The notes under the pieces: generated by a model
Told to the model about the DNA's origin: nothing
Seen by the model: only the letters and a program-made list of their open reading frames with translations
Databases searched by the model: none
Shown here: piece by piece, positions 44,904-55,718 of the stretch
Layout of the letters: each line of letters begins with the position of its first letter
How positions within the stretch are numbered: position 1 is the first letter of the stretch
Assembly (NCBI GenBank): GCA_949130485.1
Contig: OX422194.1
Span: forward strand, 1,362,243 to 1,426,242
Length of the DNA stretch: 64,000 nucleotides
Direction: 5' to 3'
DNA from: Agelas oroides
Taxonomy: Eukaryota > Porifera > Demospongiae > Agelasida > Agelasidae
Position numbers and translations under genes: made by a program

Positions 44904-47900
44904 ACGCACACGCACACGCACACGCACACGCACACGCACACGCACACGCACACGCACACACACACGTACATGCATGCACACACACTGTCTCTCTCTCTGA
45001 GTCCACATAACAACATTAACCAAGATTAGATAAGTTACACAACTTGTAGATAACAATTAGTGATCCCACCCAACCAATTAACAATCATATCATGCCTACC
45101 TATGACATCATGAGAAAAGGTCAGTCACATGTAGAAGAAGAAAGAAGAGAGCTCAACTAAAGAGAAGAATCTAGCAGCATCCATTGCCTTCCTAAGAGAT
45201 AAGTCATAGAAGTATACTTCTGGCATTGCTACTACTTTCATTTTGCTGGTCTGTAAACAAAAACAATAGTTCAAATACTCATCTGATTCTCAGAGATTCA
45301 AGTTAAAGGTCAAATAGCTGTGACAGTCTATAGTTATCTAGCTACCATAAGACCGATGACTCAAAGCATGTGTAAGATCGCATGTAGTGAGCCTACATGT
45401 TCCAAGCCCACATGCAGCATGTCCCAACTACCAGACTTAGCTGGACTCCATGTACATATGGGAGTGGCTCCGCCCTTTCTGTAGCCAATCACAGGTCAGG
45501 AGTTTGAAGGAGCCGAAACCTGTGTTTGTGCGATGATCAGACTGGGAACTCCCCTGATGACCAGCAAATAAAACAGTAAACTTTAAAAGAAAGTAGCAAA
45601 ACTATGCTAAATGCATGCTCACACGATATCCATATAGCTAGGTATTATGTAGCTCTGCTTGATAGTACTCTGTTCAGTATATCACACACAAACAAACACC
45701 TCCAAAGAAGAATAAGAGAGAAAGATCTTGTTTTCACTGACTCAAGGTGCAATGGACACGTTCCCTGCCACCCTCCTTAACAGGAAGACTTTCCAAACAC
45801 ACACACACACACACACACGTTGAATAAACTCACATTACCCAGAATGAGAAAATGAACAATCTTTTTAGCAAACCTTAAAAAATCCTCCACCCCCCTCCAA
45901 CACACACACCCTACCATTTTCATTGGTCTTGAGCAGCTCTCTGCTCTCCTCCAACTTTTGTCTTGAGGACTCCAGAGACTCTTCAAGCTTCTTCACCTGC
46001 AACACAACACAACACAACCAAAGATTGCCTCACGAGCTCGCCTCACAATGATCTAGCGAATTGGTACCTGTTCGCCTACTCCTAAAAAAAATCCAAGGAA
46101 ACTTGCCTACTCCTAAGGAAATCCAAGCAATTGCCTCCAAGAAATCCAAGCAATTGCTAGACCTGACAAGGAAGAGATTGCAGCAAAGCTTCCAACTCAT
46201 GCTCAGCTCAAGTCCTCCCTCTACCGAAATCGTAGAAGTCGACTTCCACCAATGCCTGAGTCAAGGACTGATGGAGCACGCCCTCCTCAAAGAGCCTTGA
46301 AAGCAATTAGCAGGGATCGTAAGATACAAGGACTTAAAGAATGCTTTGATACAAATTAAATTACGTTAGAGGAATATGTACAAGGAATATCCGCACACAC
46401 TAATGTCTAAATATTGTATTATTGTTTTGTATACTTAATAGTGCATTTAAATTGTGTTGTTTTTTTTAAAGTAGGCGAAACGCCACTTTTTGGTCTAAAG
46501 TAGGCGAAACGGGAGTAGGCGAACAGGGAATATACCAATCTAGCACCTCCACTAGTAGTTAACTAGCTAAGTTTGCTTGGCCTTATTAGATAATAATCCA
46601 AAGTCCATGATACTATGAAGGTGCATCTTAGTCTCGTTCTAAGCCTTCAGTTTTGGATCACTTATGGTAGCAGAGAACCACTGTTTGAATGTGTGTGTTT
46701 GCGGGTGAACTTTATAGAAAAAGTGGAGAGGAGGAAGGCCTGGGAACAGGGCTGACTCAATCTTACTTTGTTAAAATATTGGGCTAACATAGATCGAAAC
46801 AGTCTATTTGAAATGCTACTACTAATTTTGTCACTGTGGGTGTTCAAAATATTTTCCTGAAGTCAGAATTCTATTGACTAAATGTGAGGCAATCATGGGG
46901 CGAGCTAGATGCTCAACCTTTGTGAAATATTCAAGTGGTCAGTCCAAAAAAACAAGCATACACACGCACGCGAGCAATGCAGTCACGTTAGTGTGGGGCT
47001 CGCTCAGGCTTGCCCCAATTAGTTTCTCATCCATACAAGGGATGGTAGTCGAGGTTTTCATTTCATTTCTTTAGTGACACAAATTCTCGTCATATTTTGT
47101 AGTAAAATTTTGGTAGTATAGTCTTACCCAATTGTTGTCGAACCCCTGCCCACCAACAGTGGATGTTAACAAAAAAAGGCCCACATGGACAGTTAAAACG
47201 AGCATGGACATGGATAATGATGCATGGATTCAGTCTTAATCACCACAGAATAGATTGCGCCATGTCTGGTTCGTGTATGCTGAAATGAAACCTGGTTACA
47301 CCAAAACCACAATCATTCAATGCTAGCTTGTGCTAGTCTAATAGTGTATTTAAGAAGTGCATAGGCTAGTGTATTTGCCTGAAGACCTCTCGGGACTGAC
47401 TGAAACACTGCAAATGAAGTTTAGGATTGAGGATTCACGAGTTAATATTCAATTGCATCACGAACAATGCTCCATTTGTTGATCTGGTGTGGTACAAAGC
47501 TACAGTTGTAGCTCTGGCTGCGTGGGAGATGAAGAAACAGTGGATAGTGCATTGATAACTTGCAGGTTAATATTCAATTTAAGATTAGGTAGTTGATTAG
47601 ACGATCATTTGGTTGCAACTAAGATTGTTGACTACAAATTTTCCTTGTCGACGAGTCGGTGGCAAGTTTTACAAGTACATTGATCCTCATGCACTAGTTT
47701 TGTAGCAGAACTGTGATGGCCAGCCAACGTCCTGATGTACTACAGTCAGGCCAAGTTCAGTGACAATTTCAACAAATAAAGAAGGCATGCATGTAGCCAA
47801 TTAGCCAACTAATGATACGTGTTAGCAACCAATTAGTCATTATGAATATCCTCTTCTCATTTGGTCTCTAATTCAATTGGATGAGCAGTGCTCCGTTTGT

Positions 47901-50900
47901 TGAACCTGGTATGATATAGTTGTAGCTCAGCTGCGTGGGAGACACAGGAACCAAGTTTAGTCACAATTGTTTGAGTACCTAAAGGTCAATTAGTCTAGCA
48001 ACCGAGACCTTTTCTAGTTTTATGCAGACAAATTTATTGTGGAGATGGACAAAGCGAGGAAACCCAACAGCAATTACTGACAGTAGTACATGTACTAAGT
48101 AGACCCTGGTTCCCAGACCCCCACAGTCACTTGCAGTTCAGAAAGCGGGGAGAGCCGGGTACGTACGTAATCTCACGTGAATGTGAGTGTGACACCATTG
48201 ACAAAATGAATGGCCATTGTTTTGAGTCGCTAGTGCATGTGTGACTCTATCTACTCACATCTTCTTGTTTCTGTGTGAGTGCCTCGTTGAGAGTACGTAT
48301 CTCGTGTTTCTGTCTCTCAACAACCACGTCTTTTTCCCCCAGCAGCTTCTCTTGTTGTGTGGTGACCATGTTCTTTAGCTTTAGCTACCGAGGGAAGGAG
48401 AGAGGGAGGAAGGAGGGGAGGGAAGGGAGGGAGGAGAGAGGGAGGAAGGAGGGGAGGGAAGGGAGGGAGGAGAGAGGGAGGAAGGAGGGGAGGGAAGGGA
48501 GGGAGGAGGGGAGGGTGGGAGAGGGAGGGTGGGAGAGGATGGGAGGGAAGGGAAGGGAGGGGGGAGGGGAGGGGAGGGAAGGGAGAGAGAAGGGAAGGGG
48601 AGGAGTGATGGAGGGACATAACAAAAGTGCACAAGATCCCTTCACCAACCTTTGATTTCACACTGCGGATTTCTCCCTGCAGTTTCTGAATAATTTCATT
48701 TCCCTGAAGGACACCAGCTTCATCTCATAAGTTACTGACATGTGATCTCACTGGACAACCAACCCATGCATGCACATACTTTCATGACTTCTTGTGAGGC
48801 TGACTTGAAGGCTGTGTCAAGCTTGGTGATCTGTCGCTGCTTCTGCTCCAGCGCCAGCTCACAGCTCCTCTTCTGTTCGTTGGACGCATCCAGCAACTCG
48901 GAGGTACGGCCAATCACCTGGGAAGGAGAGAGCTTTGAGGGAGCATTGCCTTGCAGGCATATGTACATACATACTCATCTTAGTTTGAACACACGACATT
49001 GTACACATGAACAATGTGGACAAAAGGAATGAACAGGTATGCATATTACATTGTTCATGTACGGTACATACATAGCACTATATAAGTACATGCATCACCA
49101 TAGTACAAAGCTATACCGGAAAATATCCAAGTTTGTTGCCGTCTGTATTGTTATGAGTGTTCAGTAACAATGCCAACGGCAACAAACGAGTGATATTATA
49201 GCTTGGTACTATGGTGATAATGATTTTATCATACAAACCTCACAGTCTTTTTATAAACTGCGTGCAGCTGCAAGGCTTCCCCATTGACTCCCATACATTA
49301 GCGTGAGTTAGACATATGATAAATACATAGTACCATAGTTTATGTAGCTCATTTGTGTCCCAGGTCTAGCTTTGTCCCCAGGCCTTCACAGTGTTTGTCA
49401 CTCGCAGTAAGAAACTCTACACGAATTTCATACTGCAAGCAACAAAAATTGCACAGGCCTGGAAAAGAGGCTTTCCGAGGGCCTCTATACAGCTTTGAAA
49501 TGTACACAACGTAGGAAAATGTAGAAAGATTTGTGGTAAACATCAAAACCAACTAGGCTCTAGGGTTGTCCTGACCTGCTCCTTGTCCTGCAGCTCTTGT
49601 TCCAGGACAGCCACCCTCGTCCTGAGTTGGTGGGTGGTCTTCTCGTGCTCATGGGAGCTGGCATCTAGTGCCGAGTTGTCTCGCCGCAGCTGACTCACCT
49701 CCTGGTGAAGAGTAGCACATTCCTGTGTGTGTGTGTACAGGAAGAATGGTGACACATACAAATAAGTGGCTTTTCAGCTAGTTCCTGCAAAAATAAAGAG
49801 AGTTCATGAACTCTCTTATTCTTAAGTTTAAAATTGGAGACTTTTACTCATGTTTGGGGTTAAAGTGAAGACAATCATAGGTGGCGATCAGTGGATCAGT
49901 GGTCTACTGAGAATCTCTGTCCTACAAACAGCATATGCACTGCCAGTGGTCTTTCAGCATTGAGACCTGCCTGAATGATGGTCTCATTCCCAGATCTCAT
50001 TTAGTGCATGGTCTGGGACTGAGACCAGCTGAGTGAAGAAACAACGACTCACCTCCTCTGCTGTTCCCAGTTTTGCTTTCAGCTCCCTGATGGACGCCTC
50101 GGAGCGATATTTGTGGTCCGTCAACTCTTTGTTGCTCGCATCCAACTCTCTCAGCCGAGATTCAAGACCCTCCAACTGCAAACAAACATTCTTTTGCTTA
50201 ACAACTTGTGACCAATAACATCACAGCTCCAGCTAGCTGACCCAAGGCTGACATTACATGAGCGTTACACCACCACCGACATCAGATTCACTGCTAGAGG
50301 CAGTATATAGGCTTATGCCAAAAGGGAAATATAGCTAACAGATGCTCCAAGAGCTGCGTGTTTTCTTCAGATTATCCCTGACCAATGAAATTGGCTTTGA
50401 ATGCAAAGACTTGCTTCATCCCAATACCCTTGTTCAGCTTCCCCGTCGCTTTTTGCACTGTAAGTGACAAGAGGCTGGGTGGGACCTGAAAACGAGGCTA
50501 TGCTAAAACTAGAGGACAATACTATAATCATTGCTAAAGGCAGTATGTCTAAATTTTGACAGAAAGAAAGAGAAAATAACTGACCCTGAGGGTGTATGTT
50601 TTCTCCACGTCTTTCTTTTCTTGTTCAAACCTTCGCTGGGTCTCAGCCTGTGCCTGCATGGCTCTCTCCCGCTCAGCAGTCACCTGGGCCAAATGCTCAT
50701 TGGAGAGCGTGGTTGTGTGGGACGACCACTCAGATTTCAGACGCTCAAGCTCCTGATTTCGTTTGCTTAGAGACTACAGTGGACAGAGCATAGGAGGGAG
50801 GGGGGAAGGGATGAGGGAGGGAAGGATGGAGAGAGCAGGGGGAAGAAAAGGAAGGAGGGTGAAGGGATGTGGGGAGGGAAGGATGAAGAGAGGAGGGGGA

Positions 50901-53900
50901 AAGGAAGGAGGGGGAGGAGAGGAGAAGAAGGAGGGGAGGAGAAGAGGGAGGGGAGGAGAGGAGTGAGAGGAAGGAGAGGAGGGAGGGAGAGGAAAGGAGG
51001 GAGGGGCAGGGAGGGAAGAAGGGAGGGAGGAAAGGAGGGAGGGAGGAGGGGAGAGAGTATAAGGGAGGGAGAAGAGGGAGAAGTCATATTTGGAAGGAAG
51101 CTGTTCAACAACCACTGCACAATACCCATTCAGAAAACTAGCATGAGCAGTGGTTACAAACGAATTAGAAACTGGCGTATTGCATGGCAGACTAAACCAC
51201 CTCTTGTGCAGGTGCAAGAATGTCTGGTTGCCTAGCAACTTGCTTGAATGATCAACACACACAAACCAATGATGGCTTCACATGTGGAACTGATTAGGCA
51301 AGGTGTACACACACACCCACACACACCTACGTACATGTGTACACACACACACAAACAGACACACACACACGCACATCTTCGGTCTGGGTCAGTTGTGCAG
51401 TTAAGTCTGACTTGGTAGCCGACAACTGCTCTGAAAGATAGGCATTCTCCTCCTGTACAGTGAAAATATTGTGAAAATAACGAAACAAAGATTGAGTTGT
51501 ACGACTTGAGGGTGATGGTAGCAGTGGTTTGTAACTTCACCAGCTCGATGAAGGTGATCACAGCATCATCGAAACATTGCAATAAAATTTCTGAACAATT
51601 TTGAGCAGTGCATGTCCGAATATCGAGCTGGTGAGATTACATAACGAAACAAAATTTGAATCTTCGACTACAACTGTTAATTCAACAATAGCAGTTGGAC
51701 ATGGGCTTTCACCTAGTCTCATTCTTAGGCACCAACTAAGCTCTCTGTCCCTTTCAGAAAGCTGGGTGGGGGCCTGGGAACAAGGCTAGCTTTCAACAAC
51801 TGCTGTGGTTACTGAGCACAGCAACATGACGCTCAGGGAGTACATGTCCATTATTTTCTCAGCTCTTATGGCATGTAGGGTCTATCGTTAATGGAACAAT
51901 CGTGTAGGTGCACTTCTCTACTTTGTAACCTGCAGGCTCAGCTATGTAGGTAATCATTCAGACGTAAGGAACCGTAGAGCATACATAGTGTCTATCTATG
52001 AAGAATCAACGAACCACATCTCCCTTATAAAACAGGCCTAGATGTTATGCAAAGTCACCCACTGCGCAGGACACGTTTCGGCCAATACCAGGCCTCTATG
52101 ACATAATCATGCAGACATAAGGAATGCATGTGAGTTTACAGTAAACAATTTTACTTGTGAGACTAGTTGACACTAGACAATGACACACCCCCTCTTGAGC
52201 TTGCTATTGTGAATGTGCTAACAGAAAGTGGGCGATTGATTGATGGAAAGTGGAACAGTAGTTACAAAAGCGGGACACAGCTGTGATATTGCAAAACACC
52301 TTCTCTCGGTCAAAACACATGACAACCTTCCCAAAGCTTTTTGTCTTGTAACCAAGTGCATTGTTTTGCTTGGCAACTTCTTACCGTAAGCACCGTGGGT
52401 GGATGAAGGGCGATTCTGTGTGCTAAATTGATTCCTGCACTAAATTAGTCTACTACGCACTTGTCTTACTAACAACAAGTTCCCCCAGCACTCTCCCACC
52501 ATAAACATAAGTGGCTATCACCCAAACAGACTTACTGCATAACGAATAGCTGGCATGATGTGATGGGATGCTTGAAATACCTAGACTAATATGGTGCGTG
52601 CTGAAACTGTTCAACAATTCTTTTGGAGCTACTGTGGCTCCAGGGTTCTGCCCAGCTTTTCGGCAGTAAGCGACAGAAAGCTGGGTGGGGGCCTGCTTGG
52701 AACGAGGCTACTTCCAAGTGGTACACTAATGCACTACAGAGGCTGTATGGTGCACCAGTTTTTCCAACTCATAGCAATAATGCGGCTAGGTACAACTAAC
52801 CTGCAACTAATTAGGCGATACATCCAATATAGGCTATCTAAGAGCGCATAAGAATGGGCAGCTAGAGTAAGAGCGTGTAACTCCAATAGAAGCCCGTAGT
52901 CCGGTCAAAATTATTGAGCTGTAGGCGATACATCCAATATAGGCTATCCCATATTTTACCATGCATCTTGTTATCATGTGTGTACCTTTGCAGCCAGGAG
53001 GCACTCGGCTAGGTACTTTTTGAGGTAGGAGTCGCTGGCGGGGACAAATTTGAGTGACAGGTGGTTGAGGTGTCTGAAGGGGTTAGTCTCTACCACATTG
53101 AGCACTGACACTCCACGGTCAGTGGGTGAAAGCACTAGGTGAAGGAGAAATCTGAGTAAGGGGGGAGGAGGGAGAAGGGAGAGAGTGAAGAGGCCAGGGT
53201 AAGAGAGGGGGGAAGGGAGGAGAGGAGGGGGAAGGGAGGATAGATGGGGGAAGGGAGGAGAGGAGGGGGAAGGGAGGAGAGGAGGGGGAAGGGAGGAGAG
53301 GAGGGGGAAGGGAGGAGAGGAGGGGGAAGGGAGGAGAGGAGGGGGAAGGGAGGAGAGGAGGGGGAAGGGAGGAGAGGAGGGGGAAGGGAGGAGAGGAGGG
53401 GGAAGGGAGGAGAGGAGGGGGATCAGCAGCAATATATGCAGTTATATACCGTAGACCGGGAAACTTTCACCATCAAAAATTAAATTAAAAATTAGTACGT
53501 ATAAGCATGACATCGCAGAACTTACATGCACAAAAATATTATGCAAAAATGCCCCAATCTGCAGTGTGTGGTTAAGCATAATATGATAAAACTTGAAGGT
53601 TAAGAGTGCCTCAAAACGAACTAATCACTGAAAGAGCATTGAGAACAACTCACTTTGGGTTATCCTTGTCTGACTCAGCAAGGCACAGGTCTAAGAGGTC
53701 AATAAACTTGCGTGGAAATGCAGAGAAATCCACCAACAGCCCTTGCTGGCTCTTCAGACTGGAGGGAAAATGTCAACTACGTATAAACCACAGACCTCTC
53801 TCTTGTGCCAACTGCCTCGCCTTGCAGCCTCCTACCCAGACTCTTTCTCAGCAAGAGAAAATGAATGTGAGTACAAGGCTAACTACCCGATGAATTGCTT

Positions 53901-55519
53901 CCAAACTGTGGTGAATTGAACTTTTACCTTTTATGGTTATTCCTAGTCTCGGTCCCAGACCCAAAACCAACCCCAGCGCGGACCACTTTCAGTATCGCAC
54001 GTTATACTGGAAGCGATCTAGGCGCCGGATGAGGTCTGGGGACGAGACTAGGTTATTCCCTCTCAGGTAGCTATGTATGTTAAGTCACCCTTTAGTCTGT
54101 TGGGGTTAAATAGTAACATTCATCCTGTTAATTTCCTTTACCACCTTTAAGACCTTTTCCTGTCACCTGTTGCATTGCATACAATTACTTATATGAATAT
54201 TTCTGTACTCCTCTAGAATGTTCTAGACTGTTACGTTTTGTATAAATAGTCAGTTGTTGTCAAGTTACATTCAAGCTACAAGATAATTGCCATTTTTGTG
54301 ATCAAGATATCACACAAACTTAAGGAGAAAGCAGTTTGTAGCCTTTTTCCCAGTCCTTCCTACTATCCAGTTTTTAGACACTGACATTTTTCACATGATT
54401 AAATGGACCAGGCCTTCCCCCTCCATTTTTACAGGCTGTGAGCGATCAAAAAACTGGACAGTGGCAAAGGCCTGGGAATGAGGCTAACAAGCATGCTAAA
54501 TTTTTATCTCTACCTCTGAAAATCCTCTTCTCCGAGTGCAAGTGTGTAGAGGAAGAACGGGTCTCTCTCATCGGTGAGACGTACCAGCAACTCCTGAGGA
54601 AAGATAAAACAGTCACCAATAGTACAACTTCTAGTGTTAGTCTCAATCCTGAACAAAGAACTTCCTAGTCATTGCTTTGAAGAACTAACTTGTGCTGATA
54701 CAGATCGTGGTAAGTACGTATGTGTGGGGACTGAAGCTGCAATGTGGTTTTTAAAAAAATTACCAGCAGGACCAGGAGCTATTTGGACCATTTACTATCA
54801 TCTTCTATACAGCTGCCTCAGCTAGTGAAACTCTTGATCTGAAGACTGTGATGTAGTTCTGCGGTAAAATCATGAAGATTGCTTTACCGGGACAATCTTC
54901 GCCGCTATGTACATTGACCAGATCAGTGCACAAACTCTTGACGTCACTACTGTATGACAGCAGTTTCGTGAGGAGCATGCAGTGTACAACATAAAACATG
55001 GTGTGCAATGTCAAACGTACCCATGCAATACAGATACGTATTACATGTAAAATTTGGCGGCAAGTTATGACAACTCCCCCAGCAGGCCATAATTTGTGGA
55101 CAATGAATAAATAGATAGTAGATAGATAGGTAGGTGATGAGCGGATGGATAGATAGGCATGTACCTTCTTGTGGACAGGGGATGTGATGATGTTCAGCAG
55201 AATGGTGATACCAATCTCCGTCTGCCTGCAAGCAAGACAAGTTGAGAGACCAAGGTGAGCACATCTCTGCTACCCTCGCTCCCAGGCCCCACCCAACTTT
55301 CCATCACACATGGGGAGAGCATGAGACTTGTATAGAAACTGTACACAATTTTATTTTTGACCCACCTAAAATTATGGGTGAAATAAATCTCTACTAGTGC
55401 AGGTGTTTCAATGGTTTGGTTTACCCTGATACCCGCCCCATTCATGGTTACTTCTACCTTTCATCTCTGTCAGAGGACTTGATAGCCACTGGAACAGACT
55501 TGTTAAACAGCTCTTCCAT
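42436..55519 (-). CDS. SASS6: Spindle assembly abnormal protein 6 homologue (SAS-6)
   Basis: SAS-6 builds the ninefold cartwheel at the core of new centrioles. Exons: 55458-55519, 55165-55225, 54514-54593, 53654-53758, 52986-53151, 51375-51452, 50585-50773, 50053-50175, 49576-49722, 48780-48917, 48650-48703, 48259-48384, 45915-45996, 44427-44593, 43819-43914, 43363-43456, 42436-42656. All 17 join in frame to 662 residues, close to the roughly 657 of human SASS6. The head domain has [39 protein letters not shown] and [19 protein letters not shown]; Phe128 is the expected head-head dimer residue. The rod is a long coiled coil (for example [29 protein letters not shown]). [19 protein letters not shown] and [12 protein letters not shown] are strongly conserved. 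The tail is Pro/Ser-rich and ends LLSAYFPKS. It is head to head with the SRCR gene. Confidence 0.96.
42866..43258. mobile_element. MITE family A relative in SASS6
   Basis: Left GAGGGTCTGGTGTTCTGAGT and right ACTCAGAATGCCAGACCCTC are inverted, about 390 bp apart overall, with outer CTCGTCTCAAGACCC/GGGTTTGGGCATGAAACC more diverged. Confidence 0.7.
43628..43708. mobile_element. Short hairpin element
   Basis: TAGTCTATCAAGCCAGACCA and TGGTCTGGCTTGATAGACTA are perfect inverted copies of each other, separated by an 80-bp total hairpin with CTCTCACC/GGTGAGAG. It lies in a SASS6 intron. Confidence 0.9.
44039..44289. mobile_element. MITE family B, full copy
   Basis: Ends AAGAGTGCATAAGAACGGGC and GCCCGTTCTTATGCACTCTT are perfect inverted copies; 250 bp, in a SASS6 intron. 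Confidence 0.92.
44825..44975. repeat. (CA)n and (CACACG)n microsatellite
   Basis: A CA run passes into CACACG hexamers. It lies in a SASS6 intron. Confidence 0.95.
46064..46540. mobile_element. Inverted-repeat element with a small ORF
   Basis: Left CCTGTTCGCCTACTCCTA and right GGAGTAGGCGAACAGG are inverted. A 79-codon plus-strand ORF (46061-46300, contains [19 protein letters not shown]) lies inside. The ORF has no known family and may be incidental. The right half matches 13908-14050. It lies in a SASS6 intron. Confidence 0.7.
46980..47020. mobile_element. Solo end of the GGGGCGAGC family
   Basis: TGTGGGGCTCGCTCAGGCTT then GCCCCAATTA is one terminus of the family seen at 7.9 and 27.4 kb. 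A weak partner GGGGCGAGC is at about 46898. Confidence 0.6.
47021..48258. other. SASS6 intron, no supported feature
   Basis: Intron between exons 48259-48384 and 45915-45996. Nothing beyond short inverted motifs is seen. Confidence 0.5.
48391..48602. repeat. GA-rich array before a SASS6 3' splice site
   Basis: Units GGAGGGAAGGGAGGGAGGAG plus AGAGGGAGGAA. The array starts 7 bp from the acceptor of the exon 48259-48384; on the transcribed strand it is a polypyrimidine tract of more than 200 nt. Confidence 0.9.
49085..49325. mobile_element. Inverted-repeat element, copy 2 of the family at 6.2 kb
   Basis: Shares the CATAGTAC(A/G)AAGCTATACCGG end, the internal GTTTGTTGCCGTCTGTATTG, and the tail CTGCAAGGCTTCCCCATTGA with 6206-6562. 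It is shorter inside and lies in a SASS6 intron. Confidence 0.8.
50785..51075. repeat. GA-rich array before a SASS6 3' splice site
   Basis: Degenerate GGAGGGAAGGA/GGAGGGG repeats start about 12 bp from the acceptor of the exon 50585-50773. Confidence 0.9.
51535..51634 (+). repeat. Inverted repeat with a hammerhead-like remnant
   Basis: Outer CTTCACCAGCTCGAT is matched by ATCGAGCTGGTGAG. Inside, CTCGATGAAGGTGATCAC and CATCATCGAAAC resemble CTGATGA-stem II-GAAAC of a hammerhead, with one inserted base in the core and no clear stem III. At best it is a decayed copy. Confidence 0.35.
52055..52103 (-). ncRNA. Degraded second hammerhead copy
   Basis: On the minus strand the stem II block GGCCTGGTATTGGCC, GAAA, minimal stem III (AC-GT-GT), C and CTGCGC...GGGTGA are kept. 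The 5' core CTGATGA has become TCATAGA-like, so it should not cleave. The downstream flank with CCTAGATGTTATGCAAAG matches the intact copy at 5.2 kb. Confidence 0.7.
52841..52922. mobile_element. Half copy of MITE family B
   Basis: GAGCGCATAAGAATGGGC, GAGTAAGAGCGTGTAACT and CAATAGAAGCCCGTAGTCCG are present without a partner end. The sequence before and after it, GTAGGCGATACATCCAATAT/AGGCTATC, is directly repeated, as if it was inserted into or next to a duplication. Confidence 0.75.
53156..53422. repeat. 20-bp GA-rich minisatellite before a SASS6 3' splice site
   Basis: About ten near-perfect units of GGGGGAAGGGAGGAGAGGA. The start is within 10 bp of the acceptor of the exon 52986-53151. Confidence 0.93.
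53944..54052. mobile_element. Short family A element
   Basis: CCTAGTCTCGGTCCCAGACC and GGTCTGGGGACGAGACTAGG are inverted ends of a 109-bp element in a SASS6 intron. Confidence 0.85.
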
Positions 55520-55718
55520 GGTAAACCAGTAAATAGGCTAGCTGCGCCTCTCCTGCATGTACGTATACGTAGCTCCCTCCCGCCCAAATTTTCAAGGACA
55601 CGTGCGCTGTAAAGTTTAAAGGTCAACCCACGCACTGCAGTGCGCAGTTTTACCGCCGGTAAGCACAAAAAGCCCATTGTAGTGCAAGACTAGCTAGAGT
55701 GTGTGCTTATCTGCAGCG
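55520..55718. promoter_or_regulatory. Divergent promoter region SASS6 / SRCR gene
   Basis: Only 199 bp separate the two start codons. It contains CACGTGCGCTG at 55599-55609, shared with the MIER/PP2C spacer, and a CCCGCCC box near 55578-55584. Confidence 0.65.

Larger units (their letters stand above)
51640..52985. other. SASS6 intron, mostly unassigned
   Basis: Contains family A type ends at about 51715-51790 and 52630-52710, the degraded hammerhead copy and a partial family B element. Nothing coding is seen. Confidence 0.5.

Noticed and set aside
44759..45056. Cys/Val- or His/Thr-repeat reading frames
   Set aside because: They are pure (CA)n translation.
54805..55014. Candidate SASS6 exon on the minus strand
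   Set aside because: The conserved SAS-6 sequence joins directly from the exon at 55165-55225 to 54514-54593 with correct phase; this frame has no family similarity.
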